This document shows, piece by piece, positions 35,385-44,426 of a DNA stretch of 64,000 bases. Each line of letters starts with the position of its first letter. The first letter of the stretch is position 1. The stretch is from Oceanospirillum sediminis (GTDB lineage: Bacteria > Pseudomonadota > Gammaproteobacteria > Pseudomonadales > Halomonadaceae). Where the stretch lies: contig NZ_JACJFM010000014.1 in NCBI RefSeq assembly GCF_014164585.1, positions 54,022 through 118,021 of the forward strand, read 5' to 3'. Both the position numbers and the translations under genes were made by a program. The notes under the pieces are model-generated. The model had not been told where the DNA came from, made no database searches, and worked only from the letters and a program-made list of their open reading frames with translations.

Positions 35385-37052
35385 TTAAATGTGACGACGA
35401 CTCTGAACAACGATAAAGCGACGAGTAACAAATGCACCGTCAGTCAGAGAAGCATTTGATGCAGGGTTACCACCTGTCGCATGGAAATCACTGAACGCAG
35501 CGGACTGGTTAACAAACACACCACCATCCAGATTCACAGACAGAGCAACACCTGCTTCCATTGCTACTTCTTCTGCCTTCTCCAGTACAGCATCATCCGT
35601 AGAGTAAACCCCCAGAGTAATCGCACCCTTCTCAGAAATAACATCCTGAGCCAGCTGCAGACTATGCTCTGTACTGTCAGTAGCAATCACAAAAGAGATA
35701 GGACCGAAACGCTCTTCGGAATATTTATCCTGCTCAGAAGCATCGACCTTCAGAATCATTGGCGTATGAATGCGGGCATTCGGGAACTGAGGATGCTCAC
35801 GCTGCTCACTGGCCAGAACAACTTCACCCAGTGCTTCACATTCTTTAATACGCTCAGCGGTAGCACAGGACTGAATAGCCCCCAGCACCATGCAGGCACG
35901 ATCATTGTCACTCAGGAATTTAGACGTCGCGATGGACAATGCCTGAGCCACATCATCAAAGCTCATCTCACCGTCAGCAGTTTTGATCCCATCACGAGGA
36001 ATATAAATTGCCTGAGTCGTCGTACACATCTGCCCTGAGTACAGGCTCAGGGTAAATGCCAGGTTACGCGCTACGGCTTTGATATCGTTAACACTGTCAA
36101 TGACTACCGTGTTAACACCCGCTTTCTCAGTAAAGACCTGAGCCTGCTTAGCATTCTCTTCCAGCCAGTTACCAAAGAAGTTAGACCCGGTGAAATCAAT
36201 CAGTTTAATATCTTTATGAGTTGCCAGTTCTTTTGTTACCGGCGCATCAGCTGTATCTGTCACCATAGATACCAGGTATGGTGCAAAACCCGCTTCTTTC
36301 AGAACCTGTTGAGCAATTTTAATGGAGGCCGCAGCAGGCAGAACAGAAGCCGGGTGCGGCTTAACAATAACCGGGTTACCGGTCACCAGAGAAGCAAACA
36401 GACCAGGATAAGTATTCCAGGTAGGGAAAGTAGAACAGCCCACTACCAAAGCCACGCCACGAGGCACAACATGGAATTTCTTTTCCATAACCAGAGGGTC
36501 GTGCTTACCCTGAGGTTTAGTCCAGGTCGCTGTTTCAGGTACTTCTTTCATGGCACGGTAGGCATAAGCCACAGCTTCAAGGCCACGATCCTGAGCGTGT
36601 GGGCCACCCGCCTGAAACGCCATCATAAAGCCCTGGCCAGAAGTGTGCATCACACCGTTAGCAATCTCAAAGCTGTTTTTGTTCAGACGATCCAGAATTT
36701 CCAGACATACACCGGCACGTACATCAGGGCCGGCATCACGCCACGATTTCATTGCCGCTTTCATTTCAGGAATCAGGACATCAAAGTCCACCTTGGGGTA
36801 ACGGACATTCATGTCGATACCATAAGGTGATTCCTCACCGGCTACTTCACCGGTAATACCAGGCATTTCCAGCTCGAAATAGTTATTCAGGCAAGCTTTA
36901 AAAGCTTCTTCGCCTTTTTGCGCAGCATCTTCACCGTAAACACGAGGGCTTGGATTCTCAGGATACGGAGACCAGTAATCACGGCTTTTAATGGCATTCA
37001 GGGCCTGGTCTAAAGTCGCCTGATGACGTTGAAAAAAATCATTCTGACTCAT
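35385..37052 (-). CDS. paaN: PaaN, phenylacetic acid degradation aldehyde dehydrogenase
   Basis: A 555-residue ALDH-superfamily protein matching PaaN in length and in its characteristic N-terminus (FFQRHQATLDQALNAIKSRD, then a WSPYPENPSPRVYGEDA region). The nucleotide-binding motif is DFTGSNFFGNW and the catalytic cysteine lies in SGQMCTTTQ; the glutamate is in FTEKAGVN. It oxidises the open-chain aldehyde formed after ring opening in the aerobic phenylacetyl-CoA route, the role taken by the dehydrogenase half of PaaZ in other bacteria. AGGAGA precedes the ATG. An inverted repeat at 37077-37109 may control it. Confidence 0.88.
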   Translation of the reverse strand: MSQNDFFQRHQATLDQALNAIKSRDYWSPYPENPSPRVYGEDAAQKGEEAFKACLNNYFELEMPGITGEVAGEESPYGIDMNVRYPKVDFDVLIPEMKAAMKSWRDAGPDVRAGVCLEILDRLNKNSFEIANGVMHTSGQGFMMAFQAGGPHAQDRGLEAVAYAYRAMKEVPETATWTKPQGKHDPLVMEKKFHVVPRGVALVVGCSTFPTWNTYPGLFASLVTGNPVIVKPHPASVLPAAASIKIAQQVLKEAGFAPYLVSMVTDTADAPVTKELATHKDIKLIDFTGSNFFGNWLEENAKQAQVFTEKAGVNTVVIDSVNDIKAVARNLAFTLSLYSGQMCTTTQAIYIPRDGIKTADGEMSFDDVAQALSIATSKFLSDNDRACMVLGAIQSCATAERIKECEALGEVVLASEQREHPQFPNARIHTPMILKVDASEQDKYSEERFGPISFVIATDSTEHSLQLAQDVISEKGAITLGVYSTDDAVLEKAEEVAMEAGVALSVNLDGGVFVNQSAAFSDFHATGGNPASNASLTDGAFVTRRFIVVQSRRHI

Positions 37053-37076
37053 TTTTGCAGTCTCTCCTGGAGTTCA

Positions 37077-37109
37077 GGTATCGCATTGTTATTGTAAAAT
37101 TACGATACC
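37077..37109. promoter_or_regulatory. inverted repeat upstream of paaN (candidate operator)
   Basis: GGTATCG (37077-37083) and CGATACC (37103-37109) are complementary. The sequence TTACGATACC at 37100-37109 occurs again at 37257-37266. Both lie between paaN and the plus-strand paa genes, so a regulator of phenylacetate genes could bind here. I cannot assign a known PaaX or PaaR site. Confidence 0.4.
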
Positions 37110-37396
37110 AGTGGTCATTCTTTGATAGCACCTGCAGCTATAGAGTGTACTCTGTTTCTGATAACTACACTCGTATTCGAATAGAACAAAACTGAAGTTT
37201 ATCAAAACAGACAAACAGATCTGTGCCTTTCTTTGCCAGACAAGATACACGATATTTTACGATACCGAAAGTAGGCAATAAAATTTAACTCTTGTATCTC
37301 TTTGAGCGAATAAGGTAGGCTTAGCACCATAAAAAGAATAAACGCCATAAACACTTTCTCAGTGGCGACCGTGATAAAACTGCGGGAGAGGCTCAA

Positions 37397-37672
37397 ATGA
37401 CTGCACAACAAAGGCATGCTTTATTTAAAGCAGCCCTTAATAAAAAAGATATCCGTAGTATAGTTGCTGTCAGTCAATCTGCTCTGAATACAGCATTAAT
37501 ACAACAGCAGTGTAAAGTGTCTGCTGCAATCTCTCCTGCCCGCTCGCTTCTGGTTCAGTCTTTTCTTCAGATGGACTACAGACCTGAACAAAAGTATTTC
37601 GATATTCTCCAGCTATTAGCCGGACTATATGGCAGTCTTTTTCAGAAAAACGCTTGTTCAGGTACCTGTTAG
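37397..37672 (+). CDS. small unknown protein, C-terminus lies in a repeat element (doubtful)
   Basis: A 91-codon frame with a plausible ribosome site (GGGAGAGG, 5 nt from the ATG). The first 60 codons (QQRHALFKAALNKKDIRSI onward) look like a helical protein; I recognise no family. The last 30 codons run through repeat element 3 (37583-37662), so the present C-terminus may be supplied by the element. It may be a real gene, a truncated gene, or chance. Confidence 0.35.
   Translation: MTAQQRHALFKAALNKKDIRSIVAVSQSALNTALIQQQCKVSAAISPARSLLVQSFLQMDYRPEQKYFDILQLLAGLYGSLFQKNACSGTC
37583..37662. repeat. CCTGAACAAAAGT element, copy 3
   Basis: An 80-bp element with ends CCTGAACAAAAGT and CGCTTGTTCAGG and the core GATATTCTCCAG, very close to copy 1. 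It overlaps the end of the short frame at 37397-37672 and lies 131 nt upstream of paaF. Confidence 0.75.
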
Positions 37673-37713
37673 TCTGCTGATGGCGATTATCTTTTTAACT
37701 GATACACCTGACC

Positions 37714-37728
37714 GGTAAAACGTTTACC
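37714..37728. promoter_or_regulatory. palindrome upstream of paaF (candidate operator)
   Basis: GGTAAA-ACG-TTTACC is a perfect 6-3-6 palindrome 65 nt before the paaF start codon, in the only sizeable leader of the plus-strand paa operon. Palindromes of this size suit a dimeric repressor such as a TetR- or GntR-type protein. Confidence 0.4.
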
Positions 37729-37792
37729 ACTAAACAATAACAGTTAATGTTGCCATTGATACTGCAAAGGGCACTGCCCGGAAAATAACACA

Positions 37793-38569
37793 ATGACTTA
37801 TCAGACAATTAATACGCAATCAGCTACGAAGGGCGTTCTGACCATCACCCTGAATCGTCCTGAAGCTTTTAATGCTCTGAACACACTGCTTTTAAGTGAA
37901 GTAGCTGATGTTCTTGAGCAGGCGGACAAAGACTCAGATATTGGCGCGGTAGTGATCACCGGTGGTCCGAAGGTATTTGCTGCAGGGGCTGACATTAAAG
38001 AGATGGCGGCTCTGGATGCCGTCGGCGTCATGAATGATGACCGACCAAAACACTGGCGTCGTATTTACCAGTTTTCCAAGCCTTTAATTGGTGCTGTAAA
38101 TGGCTACGCACTGGGCGGAGGCTGCGAACTGGTGATGCATTGCGACATCGTTATTGCCGGTGACAGCGCACTTTTCGGGCAACCTGAGATCAATCTGGGC
38201 ATTATTCCCGGAGCCGGTGGTACTCAACGCCTGATCAGAACGGTAGGTAAACCTCTGGCAATGAAGATGGTACTGAGCGGCGAAATGATTGATGCCCAGA
38301 CAGCTCTGCAAGCCAATCTGGTTGCAGAGGTTGTTATTCCGGAGCGCACCATCGAACGCGCCCATGAGCTGGCAGCAAAAATTGCCAGTAAGCCCCCTAT
38401 TGCCGTACGCCTGGCCAAAGAAGCCCTGCTTAAAGCATTTGAAACTGATCTGGAGTCAGGCCTCAATCTTGAGCGTAAAGCCTTCACTCTGCTGGCTGCC
38501 ACCGAAGATCGCAATGAAGGCATTGCTGCCTTTATGGAAAAACGTAAACCTGAATTCAAAGGACGCTAA
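37793..38569 (+). CDS. paaF: PaaF, 2,3-dehydroadipyl-CoA hydratase
   Basis: A 258-residue crotonase, the hydratase step late in phenylacetate degradation. The oxyanion hole ([11 protein letters not shown]) and both catalytic glutamates (GGGCELVMHCD and [18 protein letters not shown]) are present. First gene of a plus-strand operon paaF-G-H-I-J-K with only 4-16 nt gaps or overlaps up to paaJ. A GGTAAA palindrome lies upstream. Confidence 0.88.
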   Translation: MTYQTINTQSATKGVLTITLNRPEAFNALNTLLLSEVADVLEQADKDSDIGAVVITGGPKVFAAGADIKEMAALDAVGVMNDDRPKHWRRIYQFSKPLIGAVNGYALGGGCELVMHCDIVIAGDSALFGQPEINLGIIPGAGGTQRLIRTVGKPLAMKMVLSGEMIDAQTALQANLVAEVVIPERTIERAHELAAKIASKPPIAVRLAKEALLKAFETDLESGLNLERKAFTLLAATEDRNEGIAAFMEKRKPEFKGR

Positions 38570-38573
38570 AACC

Positions 38574-39365
38574 ATGTCTTTCAACAATATCGAATTTGTG
38601 ATTGAGGATGGTGTAGCCATCCTGACCCTGAACCGCCCGGACAGCCTGAATAGTTTTAATGCGGAGATGCACTCCGAAGTGCGTGAAGCGCTGAAAGAGA
38701 CTAAAAAGAACCCGGAAGTACGTGCTCTGGTTATTACGGGTAATGGTCGTGGTTTTTGTGCCGGTCAGGATCTGAGTGATCGTAACGTAGCACCTGGTGC
38801 AGAAGCGCCAAATCTGGGTGAATCTATTGAGAAAAACTACAATCCGATGATCCGCAGCATTCGTGCTCTGGAAATGCCGGTTATCTGCGCCGTGAATGGT
38901 GTTGCAGCGGGTGCTGGTGCCAATATTGCTCTGGCCTGTGACATTGTCTTTGCTGCCCGCTCCGCTAAATTTATTCAGGCATTCTGCAAAATTGGCCTGA
39001 TTCCGGATTCCGGCGGCACCTGGACTCTGTCACACACCGTAGGTCAGGCTCGCGCTATGGCTCTGTCAATGCTGGGAGATCGTATCACTGCTGAGCAGGC
39101 AGAACAGTGGGGCATGATCTGGAAAGCGGTTGATGATGAAGCGGTTAAAGAAACAGCTATTGCAACGGCAAAACAGCTGGCCACTCAGCCAACGAAAGGT
39201 CTGGCCTTGATTAAGCGTGCTATTCAGGCTTCAGCGACCAACACTCTGGATGAGCAACTGGATCTGGAACGTGACCTGCAGACCATCGCAGGCCGCACTG
39301 AAGATTATCGTGAAGGTGTTGCTGCCTTTATGGAAAAACGTGAACCTTCCTTTAAAGGCCAGTAA
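38574..39365 (+). CDS. paaG: PaaG, ring-1,2-epoxyphenylacetyl-CoA isomerase
   Basis: A 263-residue crotonase of the PaaG type, which converts the ring epoxide to oxepin-CoA and also isomerises double bonds. Family motifs are GRGFCAGQDLSDRN and AAGAGANIALACDIVFAARS, with the catalytic aspartate in IPDSGGTW (PaaG has Asp where hydratases have Glu). The start is the ATG at 38574, four bases after the paaF stop; a longer frame from 38289 would overlap paaF and is not credible. Confidence 0.9.
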   Translation: MSFNNIEFVIEDGVAILTLNRPDSLNSFNAEMHSEVREALKETKKNPEVRALVITGNGRGFCAGQDLSDRNVAPGAEAPNLGESIEKNYNPMIRSIRALEMPVICAVNGVAAGAGANIALACDIVFAARSAKFIQAFCKIGLIPDSGGTWTLSHTVGQARAMALSMLGDRITAEQAEQWGMIWKAVDDEAVKETAIATAKQLATQPTKGLALIKRAIQASATNTLDEQLDLERDLQTIAGRTEDYREGVAAFMEKREPSFKGQ

Positions 39366-39377
39366 CAGGAGCGAGTT

Positions 39378-40916
39378 ATGACACTAACGGTGAATGATAC
39401 CGTTGCCGTAATTGGCGCCGGAACGATGGGTGCTGGTATTGCTCAGGTTGCAGCCAAATTCGGGCACACGGTGCTTCTGTATGACAAAATGGAAGGTGCT
39501 GCTCAGGCAGGTCTGGACCGTACAGCTAAAGGCCTGGAAAAACTGGTTGCTCGCGGCAAAATGAGCGAAGACGATAAAAACGCTCTGGTTGACCGTATTC
39601 AGCCAACAGAATCGTTAGCGGACCTGGCACCTGCCCGCCTGGTAGTCGAAGCGATAGTGGAAAACCTTGCGGTTAAACAGTCTGTGTTCTCAGAACTGGA
39701 AAAGCTGTGCAGCGAAGAGACCATTCTGGCAACAAACACCTCTTCTATCTCTGTCACAGCTATCGGTGCCGCCCTGAAACGACCACAGAATCTGGTTGGT
39801 ATGCACTTCTTTAACCCGGCACCGATTATGAAGCTGGTGGAAGTAATTAAGGGTCTGGCAACCTCAGAAGAAGTCGCTCAGGACGTTTACAATCTGTCTG
39901 TGGCATGGGGCAAGCATGCGGTAATGGCCAAGTCTACACCTGGCTTTATCGTTAACCGTGTAGCACGCCCTTTCTACGCAGAAGGTCTGCGTGTACTGCA
40001 GGAAGGCGGTGCTGACGAAGCAACTATCGATGCTATCGCCCGTGAGTCTGGTCAGTTCCGCATGGGACCTTTTGAGCTGATGGATCTGATTGGTCACGAT
40101 GTGAACTACGCCGTAACCTCTTCAGTATTTGATGCCTACTATGGCGATCAGCGCTTCCTGCCGTCTCTTATTCAGAAAGACCTTGTTGAAGCAGGTTTCC
40201 ATGGCCGTAAAACCGGCCGGGGTTTCTACGACTACAGCGAAGGTGCTGAAAAACCAGTAGCCAGTACCTTGCCGCAACAGAACGCACCATCATCTGTCAC
40301 CATAGAAGGTGATCTGGGTTGTGCCGAAGCACTGGTAGCCAGAATTGAAGCCGCAGGTATCAGTGTTCATCGTGCAGAGAACCATGACATTAAGGGTCGC
40401 ATCTGCATCGGCAACCTGATTCTGGCCCTGACTGATGGTCGCATGGCCACTGAGCGCGCCGCCGATGAGCAACGTAGCGACCTGGTACTGTTTGATCTGG
40501 CTTTGAACTATAGTGCGGCTTCCCGCATTGCCCTGACTAAAGCGGATCAGACAACTGAAGAGTCTCTGAATCAGGCGGCAGGGCTGTTCCAGGCGCTGGG
40601 CATGTCGGTCTCTGTGATTGATGATGTTCCAGGCATGGTACTGATGCGTACTGTCGCTATGCTGGCTAACGAAGGCTCTGATGCGGTCAACCAGCAGGTC
40701 TGTGATGTAGCCGCCGTTGATATCGCGATGCAAAGTGGTGTGAACTATCCGAAAGGCCCTATGGCCTGGGCTGATCAGATTGGTCTGTCACACGTTCATA
40801 CGGTATTGAGCCATCTGGTGAGCAGTTATGGTGAGGACCGCTATCGTCCTTCTCCTCTGCTGCGACGCAAAGTTTTTGCGCAGGATTCATTTCATAATGG
40901 TGCATCTCATGACTGA
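39378..40916 (+). CDS. paaH: PaaH, 3-hydroxyadipyl-CoA dehydrogenase
   Basis: A 512-residue NAD-dependent 3-hydroxyacyl-CoA dehydrogenase. The N-terminal Rossmann motif is VIGAGTMGAGIAQVA and the active-site region includes NPAPIMKLVEVI with the catalytic His in GMHFFNPAP. A first C-terminal domain (VARPFYAEGLRVL) is followed by an additional copy near the end (VLMRTVAMLANEGSDAV), as in full-length PaaH. Twelve bases after paaG with AGGAG upstream of the ATG, and overlapping the start of paaI. Confidence 0.9.
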   Translation: MTLTVNDTVAVIGAGTMGAGIAQVAAKFGHTVLLYDKMEGAAQAGLDRTAKGLEKLVARGKMSEDDKNALVDRIQPTESLADLAPARLVVEAIVENLAVKQSVFSELEKLCSEETILATNTSSISVTAIGAALKRPQNLVGMHFFNPAPIMKLVEVIKGLATSEEVAQDVYNLSVAWGKHAVMAKSTPGFIVNRVARPFYAEGLRVLQEGGADEATIDAIARESGQFRMGPFELMDLIGHDVNYAVTSSVFDAYYGDQRFLPSLIQKDLVEAGFHGRKTGRGFYDYSEGAEKPVASTLPQQNAPSSVTIEGDLGCAEALVARIEAAGISVHRAENHDIKGRICIGNLILALTDGRMATERAADEQRSDLVLFDLALNYSAASRIALTKADQTTEESLNQAAGLFQALGMSVSVIDDVPGMVLMRTVAMLANEGSDAVNQQVCDVAAVDIAMQSGVNYPKGPMAWADQIGLSHVHTVLSHLVSSYGEDRYRPSPLLRRKVFAQDSFHNGASHD

Positions 40917-41373
40917 TAAAAACACACAAAAACCGACTGAAATGCCCCCCGAAGAGCTGGCACAAGCCTGCGCCAAAGCTATGTATGCCCGTGATCATGC
41001 AGCCCTGATGCTGGAAATGAAGATTGAAGAAGTTCAGCCTGGCTGTGCAAAGCTGAGCATGGAGGTTCGTCAGGATATGTGTAACGGTCATGGTATCTGT
41101 CATGGAGGTATGATTTTCAGCCTGGCAGATACTGCCTTTGCTTATGCCTGTAACAGTTACAATCAGGTGACTGTTGCCGGAGGATGTAATATTGAATATA
41201 TCGCTCCAGGCCAACTCGGCGACACACTGTATGCCGAAGCAAAAGAGGTCACAGTTCAGGGGCGCAACGGCATTTATGACGTGACTATCAGCAACCAGGA
41301 TGGCAAAGCCATCGCTTTTTTCCGTGGTAAATCTCGCCAGATCAAGGGCGAAGTAATTCCATCAGAGGTTTAA
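40909..41373 (+). CDS. paaI: PaaI, hydroxyphenylacetyl-CoA thioesterase
   Basis: A 154-residue hotdog-fold thioesterase. The motif GHGICHGGMIFSLADTAFAYACNS is the PaaI signature with the catalytic aspartate in SLADTAF. It removes CoA from dead-end ring-hydroxylated or epoxide intermediates. I place the start at 40909, inside the last codons of paaH; an in-frame ATG at 40897 with AGGA 11 nt upstream is also possible. Five bases separate its stop from paaJ. Confidence 0.88.
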   Translation: MTDKNTQKPTEMPPEELAQACAKAMYARDHAALMLEMKIEEVQPGCAKLSMEVRQDMCNGHGICHGGMIFSLADTAFAYACNSYNQVTVAGGCNIEYIAPGQLGDTLYAEAKEVTVQGRNGIYDVTISNQDGKAIAFFRGKSRQIKGEVIPSEV

Positions 41374-41377
41374 TAAC

Positions 41378-42586
41378 ATGACTGACGCTTATATCTGTGA
41401 CGCAATCCGTACTCCCTTCGGCCGTTATGGCGGTGGGCTGTCCTCTGTACGAGCAGATGATCTGGGCGCCCTGCCTATTAAAGCCCTGATGGAGCGCAAC
41501 CCACAGGTTGACTGGGCTTCCGTTGACGATGTGATCTATGGTAATGCAAACCAGGCCGGTGAAGATAACCGTAACGTCGCGCGTATGTCCTCGTTGTTGG
41601 CAGGCATTCCAACGGCTGTACCAGGCACCACGATCAACCGCTTGTGTGGCTCAGGAATGGATGCTATTGGTATGGCAGCCCGGGCAATTAAATCCGGTGA
41701 AACAGATCTGATGATTGCTGGTGGTTGCGAATCGATGTCACGGGCTCCTTTTGTAATGGGCAAAGCTGAATCTGCTTTCAGCCGTAATCCGAATGGAATG
41801 TATGATACCACCATCGGCTGGCGTTTTATCAACAAGAAAATGGAAGCTGAGTTTGGTGTAGATTCTATGCCAGAAACCGCTGAAAACGTTGCAGAAGATT
41901 TTAATATCTCTCGTGAAGATCAGGATCTGTTTGCATACCGCAGCCAACAGAAAACCGCTGCTGCAATGGAAGCTGGACTGTTTAAGGAAGAAATTTGCCC
42001 GGTTACTATTCCTCAGCGCAAAGGCGATGACCTCATCGTTGATACCGATGAGCACCCACGAGCATCGACCACACTGGAAGCACTGGCTAAACTGAAAGCG
42101 CCTTTTCGTGCAGGTGGTTCCGTCACAGCAGGTAATGCGTCTGGTGTAAATGATGGTGCCTGCGCACTGCTGATCGCTTCTAAAGAAGCAGCTGAAAAAA
42201 ATGGTCTGACACCTAAAGCACGTATTGTTGCTATGGCAACTGCGGGTCTTGAGCCTCGCATTATGGGCTTTGGCCCTGCCCCTGCTTCCAGGAAGGTACT
42301 GGAAAAAGCAGGCCTGACACTGGATCAGATGGATGTAATTGAGCTGAATGAAGCATTTGCCTCTCAGGGACTGGCTGTCATGCGTGACCTGGGCCTGCCT
42401 GATGATGCGGCACATGTGAATCCGAATGGCGGCGCTATATCACTAGGCCATCCATTAGGTGCTTCTGGTGCTCGCCTGGTGACTACGGCTATGTATCAGC
42501 TACACAGAACCGGTGGTCGTTATGCGCTATGCACTATGTGCATTGGTGTAGGTCAGGGTATCGCCCTGATTATTGAGCGAGTATAA
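41378..42586 (+). CDS. paaJ: PaaJ/PcaF, 3-oxoadipyl-CoA thiolase
   Basis: A 402-residue thiolase. The nucleophilic cysteine lies in [12 protein letters not shown] (about residue 90). The C-terminal His and Cys are in [16 protein letters not shown] and [12 protein letters not shown]. It cleaves 3-oxoadipyl-CoA to succinyl-CoA and acetyl-CoA, and in the Paa pathway also 3-oxo-5,6-dehydrosuberyl-CoA. The same family serves the beta-ketoadipate route (PcaF), but position inside paaF-K favours PaaJ. Confidence 0.9.
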   Translation: MTDAYICDAIRTPFGRYGGGLSSVRADDLGALPIKALMERNPQVDWASVDDVIYGNANQAGEDNRNVARMSSLLAGIPTAVPGTTINRLCGSGMDAIGMAARAIKSGETDLMIAGGCESMSRAPFVMGKAESAFSRNPNGMYDTTIGWRFINKKMEAEFGVDSMPETAENVAEDFNISREDQDLFAYRSQQKTAAAMEAGLFKEEICPVTIPQRKGDDLIVDTDEHPRASTTLEALAKLKAPFRAGGSVTAGNASGVNDGACALLIASKEAAEKNGLTPKARIVAMATAGLEPRIMGFGPAPASRKVLEKAGLTLDQMDVIELNEAFASQGLAVMRDLGLPDDAAHVNPNGGAISLGHPLGASGARLVTTAMYQLHRTGGRYALCTMCIGVGQGIALIIERV

Positions 42587-42620
42587 ATTGCGCCTCAGGG
42601 AAGGGGCCACTCTTCTCTGT

Positions 42621-42680
42621 TTCTGACAATAAGAAAGATTAAACGTCCGAAGAAGACGTGTTCTGACAATAAGAGAGTAA
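42621..42680. repeat. direct repeat with hairpin between paaJ and paaK
   Basis: TTCTGACAATAAGARAG occurs at 42621 and again at 42661, exactly 40 bp apart. Between them ACGTC and GACGT (42643-42647 / 42655-42659) form a small hairpin. This sits in the only sizeable gap (111 nt) inside the paaF-K gene run. Confidence 0.6.
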
Positions 42681-42697
42681 AACAGGACAAAATTATT

Positions 42698-43996
42698 ATG
42701 ATGAACATGAAAGTTGATCCAAACGCACTTGACCCTATCGAAACGGCCAGTATTGATGAGATCCGTGCACTGCAGCTGAGCCGCATGAAGTTCAGTCTTA
42801 AACACGCTTACAACAACGTTGCAGCTTATCGCAATCTATGCGATGAGAAAGGTGTTCACCCTTCAGACCTGAAAACACTGGATGATCTGAAGCTATTCCC
42901 CTTTACAACGAAACAATACCTGCGCGACGCGTACCCGTTTGACTCTTTTGCCGTACCTATGAGCGAAGTGGTACGTATCCATGCCTCTTCCGGCACTACC
43001 GGTCAGCCAACCGTTGTGGGTTACACTCAGCATGATATTAACGTCTGGGCCGACGTGGTAGCCCGTTCTATCCGTGCCGCGGGTGGTCGTAGCACTGATA
43101 AGGTTCACGTATCCTATGGTTACGGCCTGTTTACCGGTGGTATGGGCGCCCACTACGGTGCAGAGCGTCTGGGCTGTGCGGTGATCCCTATGTCAGGTGG
43201 TCAGACTGAGAAACAAGTTCAGCTGATGCGTGATTTCGATCCGGACATCATTATGGTAACACCATCTTACATGCTGAACCTGATGGATGAGATGGAGCGT
43301 CAGGGTCTGAACCCACAGGAGATGGCGCTACGTATCGGTATCTTTGGTGCCGAGCCATGGACAGCTGAGATGCGTAAGAACATCGAAGGCCGCCTGGGCA
43401 TCGATGCGGTAGATATCTATGGTCTGTCCGAAGTGATGGGACCTGGTGTAGCCCAGGAATGCGCAGAAACCAAAGATGGCCCAACCATCTGGGAAGATCA
43501 CTTCTATCCAGAGATTATCGACCCGAATACCGGTGAAGTATTGCCTGATGGCGAATACGGTGAACTGGTATTTACCTCTCTGACCAAAGAAGCACTGCCG
43601 GTAATCCGTTACCGTACTCGTGATTTGACCCGTCTGTTACCAGGTACCGCGCGTCCAATGCGTCGTATTGATAAGATCACTGGTCGCTCTGATGATATGC
43701 TGATCATCCGTGGTGTTAACGTGTTCCCAACGCAGATCGAAGAACAGATTCTGAAGATCCCGGCGCTGGCACCTCACTATGAAATCGTAGTGACTAAAGA
43801 TGGCAACATGGATAATGTACTGGTAAAAGTGGAAATGACTCCAGAAGCACAGGATGTTGACCAGGCTCCCATTATCAAAGAGCTTCAGCATCATATCAAA
43901 TCTGTTGTAGGTATCAGCACACGGATTGATGTTGTACCTGTGGGCGGCCTTGCGCGCTCGGAAGGTAAAGCGAAACGCGTTAGTGACCTGCGCTAA
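42698..43996 (+). CDS. paaK: PaaK, phenylacetate-CoA ligase
   Basis: A 432-residue AMP-forming CoA ligase that activates phenylacetate, the entry step of the pathway. Key motifs are the ATP-binding loop HASSGTTGQPTVVGYT (about 90-105), DIYGLSEVMGPG (about 245-256) and the hinge RYRTRDLTRLLPG. The C-terminal domain has ITGRSDDMLIIRGVNVFPTQ. Length and the PaaK N-terminus (RLQLSRMKFSLKHAYNNVAAYR-like) match the family. Last gene of the paa operon, followed by a hairpin at 44049-44086. Confidence 0.93.
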   Translation: MMNMKVDPNALDPIETASIDEIRALQLSRMKFSLKHAYNNVAAYRNLCDEKGVHPSDLKTLDDLKLFPFTTKQYLRDAYPFDSFAVPMSEVVRIHASSGTTGQPTVVGYTQHDINVWADVVARSIRAAGGRSTDKVHVSYGYGLFTGGMGAHYGAERLGCAVIPMSGGQTEKQVQLMRDFDPDIIMVTPSYMLNLMDEMERQGLNPQEMALRIGIFGAEPWTAEMRKNIEGRLGIDAVDIYGLSEVMGPGVAQECAETKDGPTIWEDHFYPEIIDPNTGEVLPDGEYGELVFTSLTKEALPVIRYRTRDLTRLLPGTARPMRRIDKITGRSDDMLIIRGVNVFPTQIEEQILKIPALAPHYEIVVTKDGNMDNVLVKVEMTPEAQDVDQAPIIKELQHHIKSVVGISTRIDVVPVGGLARSEGKAKRVSDLR

Positions 43997-44048
43997 GGTT
44001 AATACCTGATACTTGTCATACGTCTTCAAAAAGTCTGTACAAGGATCT

Positions 44049-44097
44049 TTCTGTGCCTAACGGCCACCAGGCTAATGGGCACAGAATAAAGTCTTTT
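44049..44097 (+). terminator. probable terminator of the paa operon
   Basis: TTCTGTGCC (44049-44057) and GGCACAGAA (44078-44086) pair over a loop that can itself fold (GGCC/GGCT region). A short U-run follows at 44093-44097. Confidence 0.55.
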
Positions 44098-44256
44098 CTA
44101 TTCCACCTTTCAACGCCCTCCCGAATGTTTATTCACCATAACCTCTGATCAGAGATTCCGTTTTATATTATCCTGACGATGTATTCCTTCCCTGCTGGAT
44201 ATCAACAGATCAAATTGTCTCACTCATCCCACATCAGCACAGTTCAGACAAAAAAG

Positions 44257-44325
44257 CTCTGATATACCGGACAAAAATCAGAGAACTTCGGAATGTTTCA
44301 GTGTATTTTCTGTCGGAGAATGGCA
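44257..44325 (+). other. small inverted repeats in the moaB upstream region
   Basis: CTCTGAT (44257-44263) and ATCAGAG (44277-44283) are complementary. Further on, TCGGAGAA (from about 44313) can pair with TTCTCCGA (near 44362). Together with the larger stem at 44427-44501 they make this 540-nt gap unusually structured. The only open frames here lack coding character. Confidence 0.4.
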
Positions 44326-44426
44326 TATTCAATGCAAAAATAAACAGTAGTATTAACAGAGTTCTCCGAAAGCAGAATATCTATTACTATCACTTCGGAC
44401 AATTCTTAACAGAACAAACCAGGCAT

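Noticed and set aside
38289..39365. Longer start for paaG inside paaF
   Set aside because: The extra N-terminal residues are a shifted translation of paaF; the ATG at 38574 gives the normal PaaG length.
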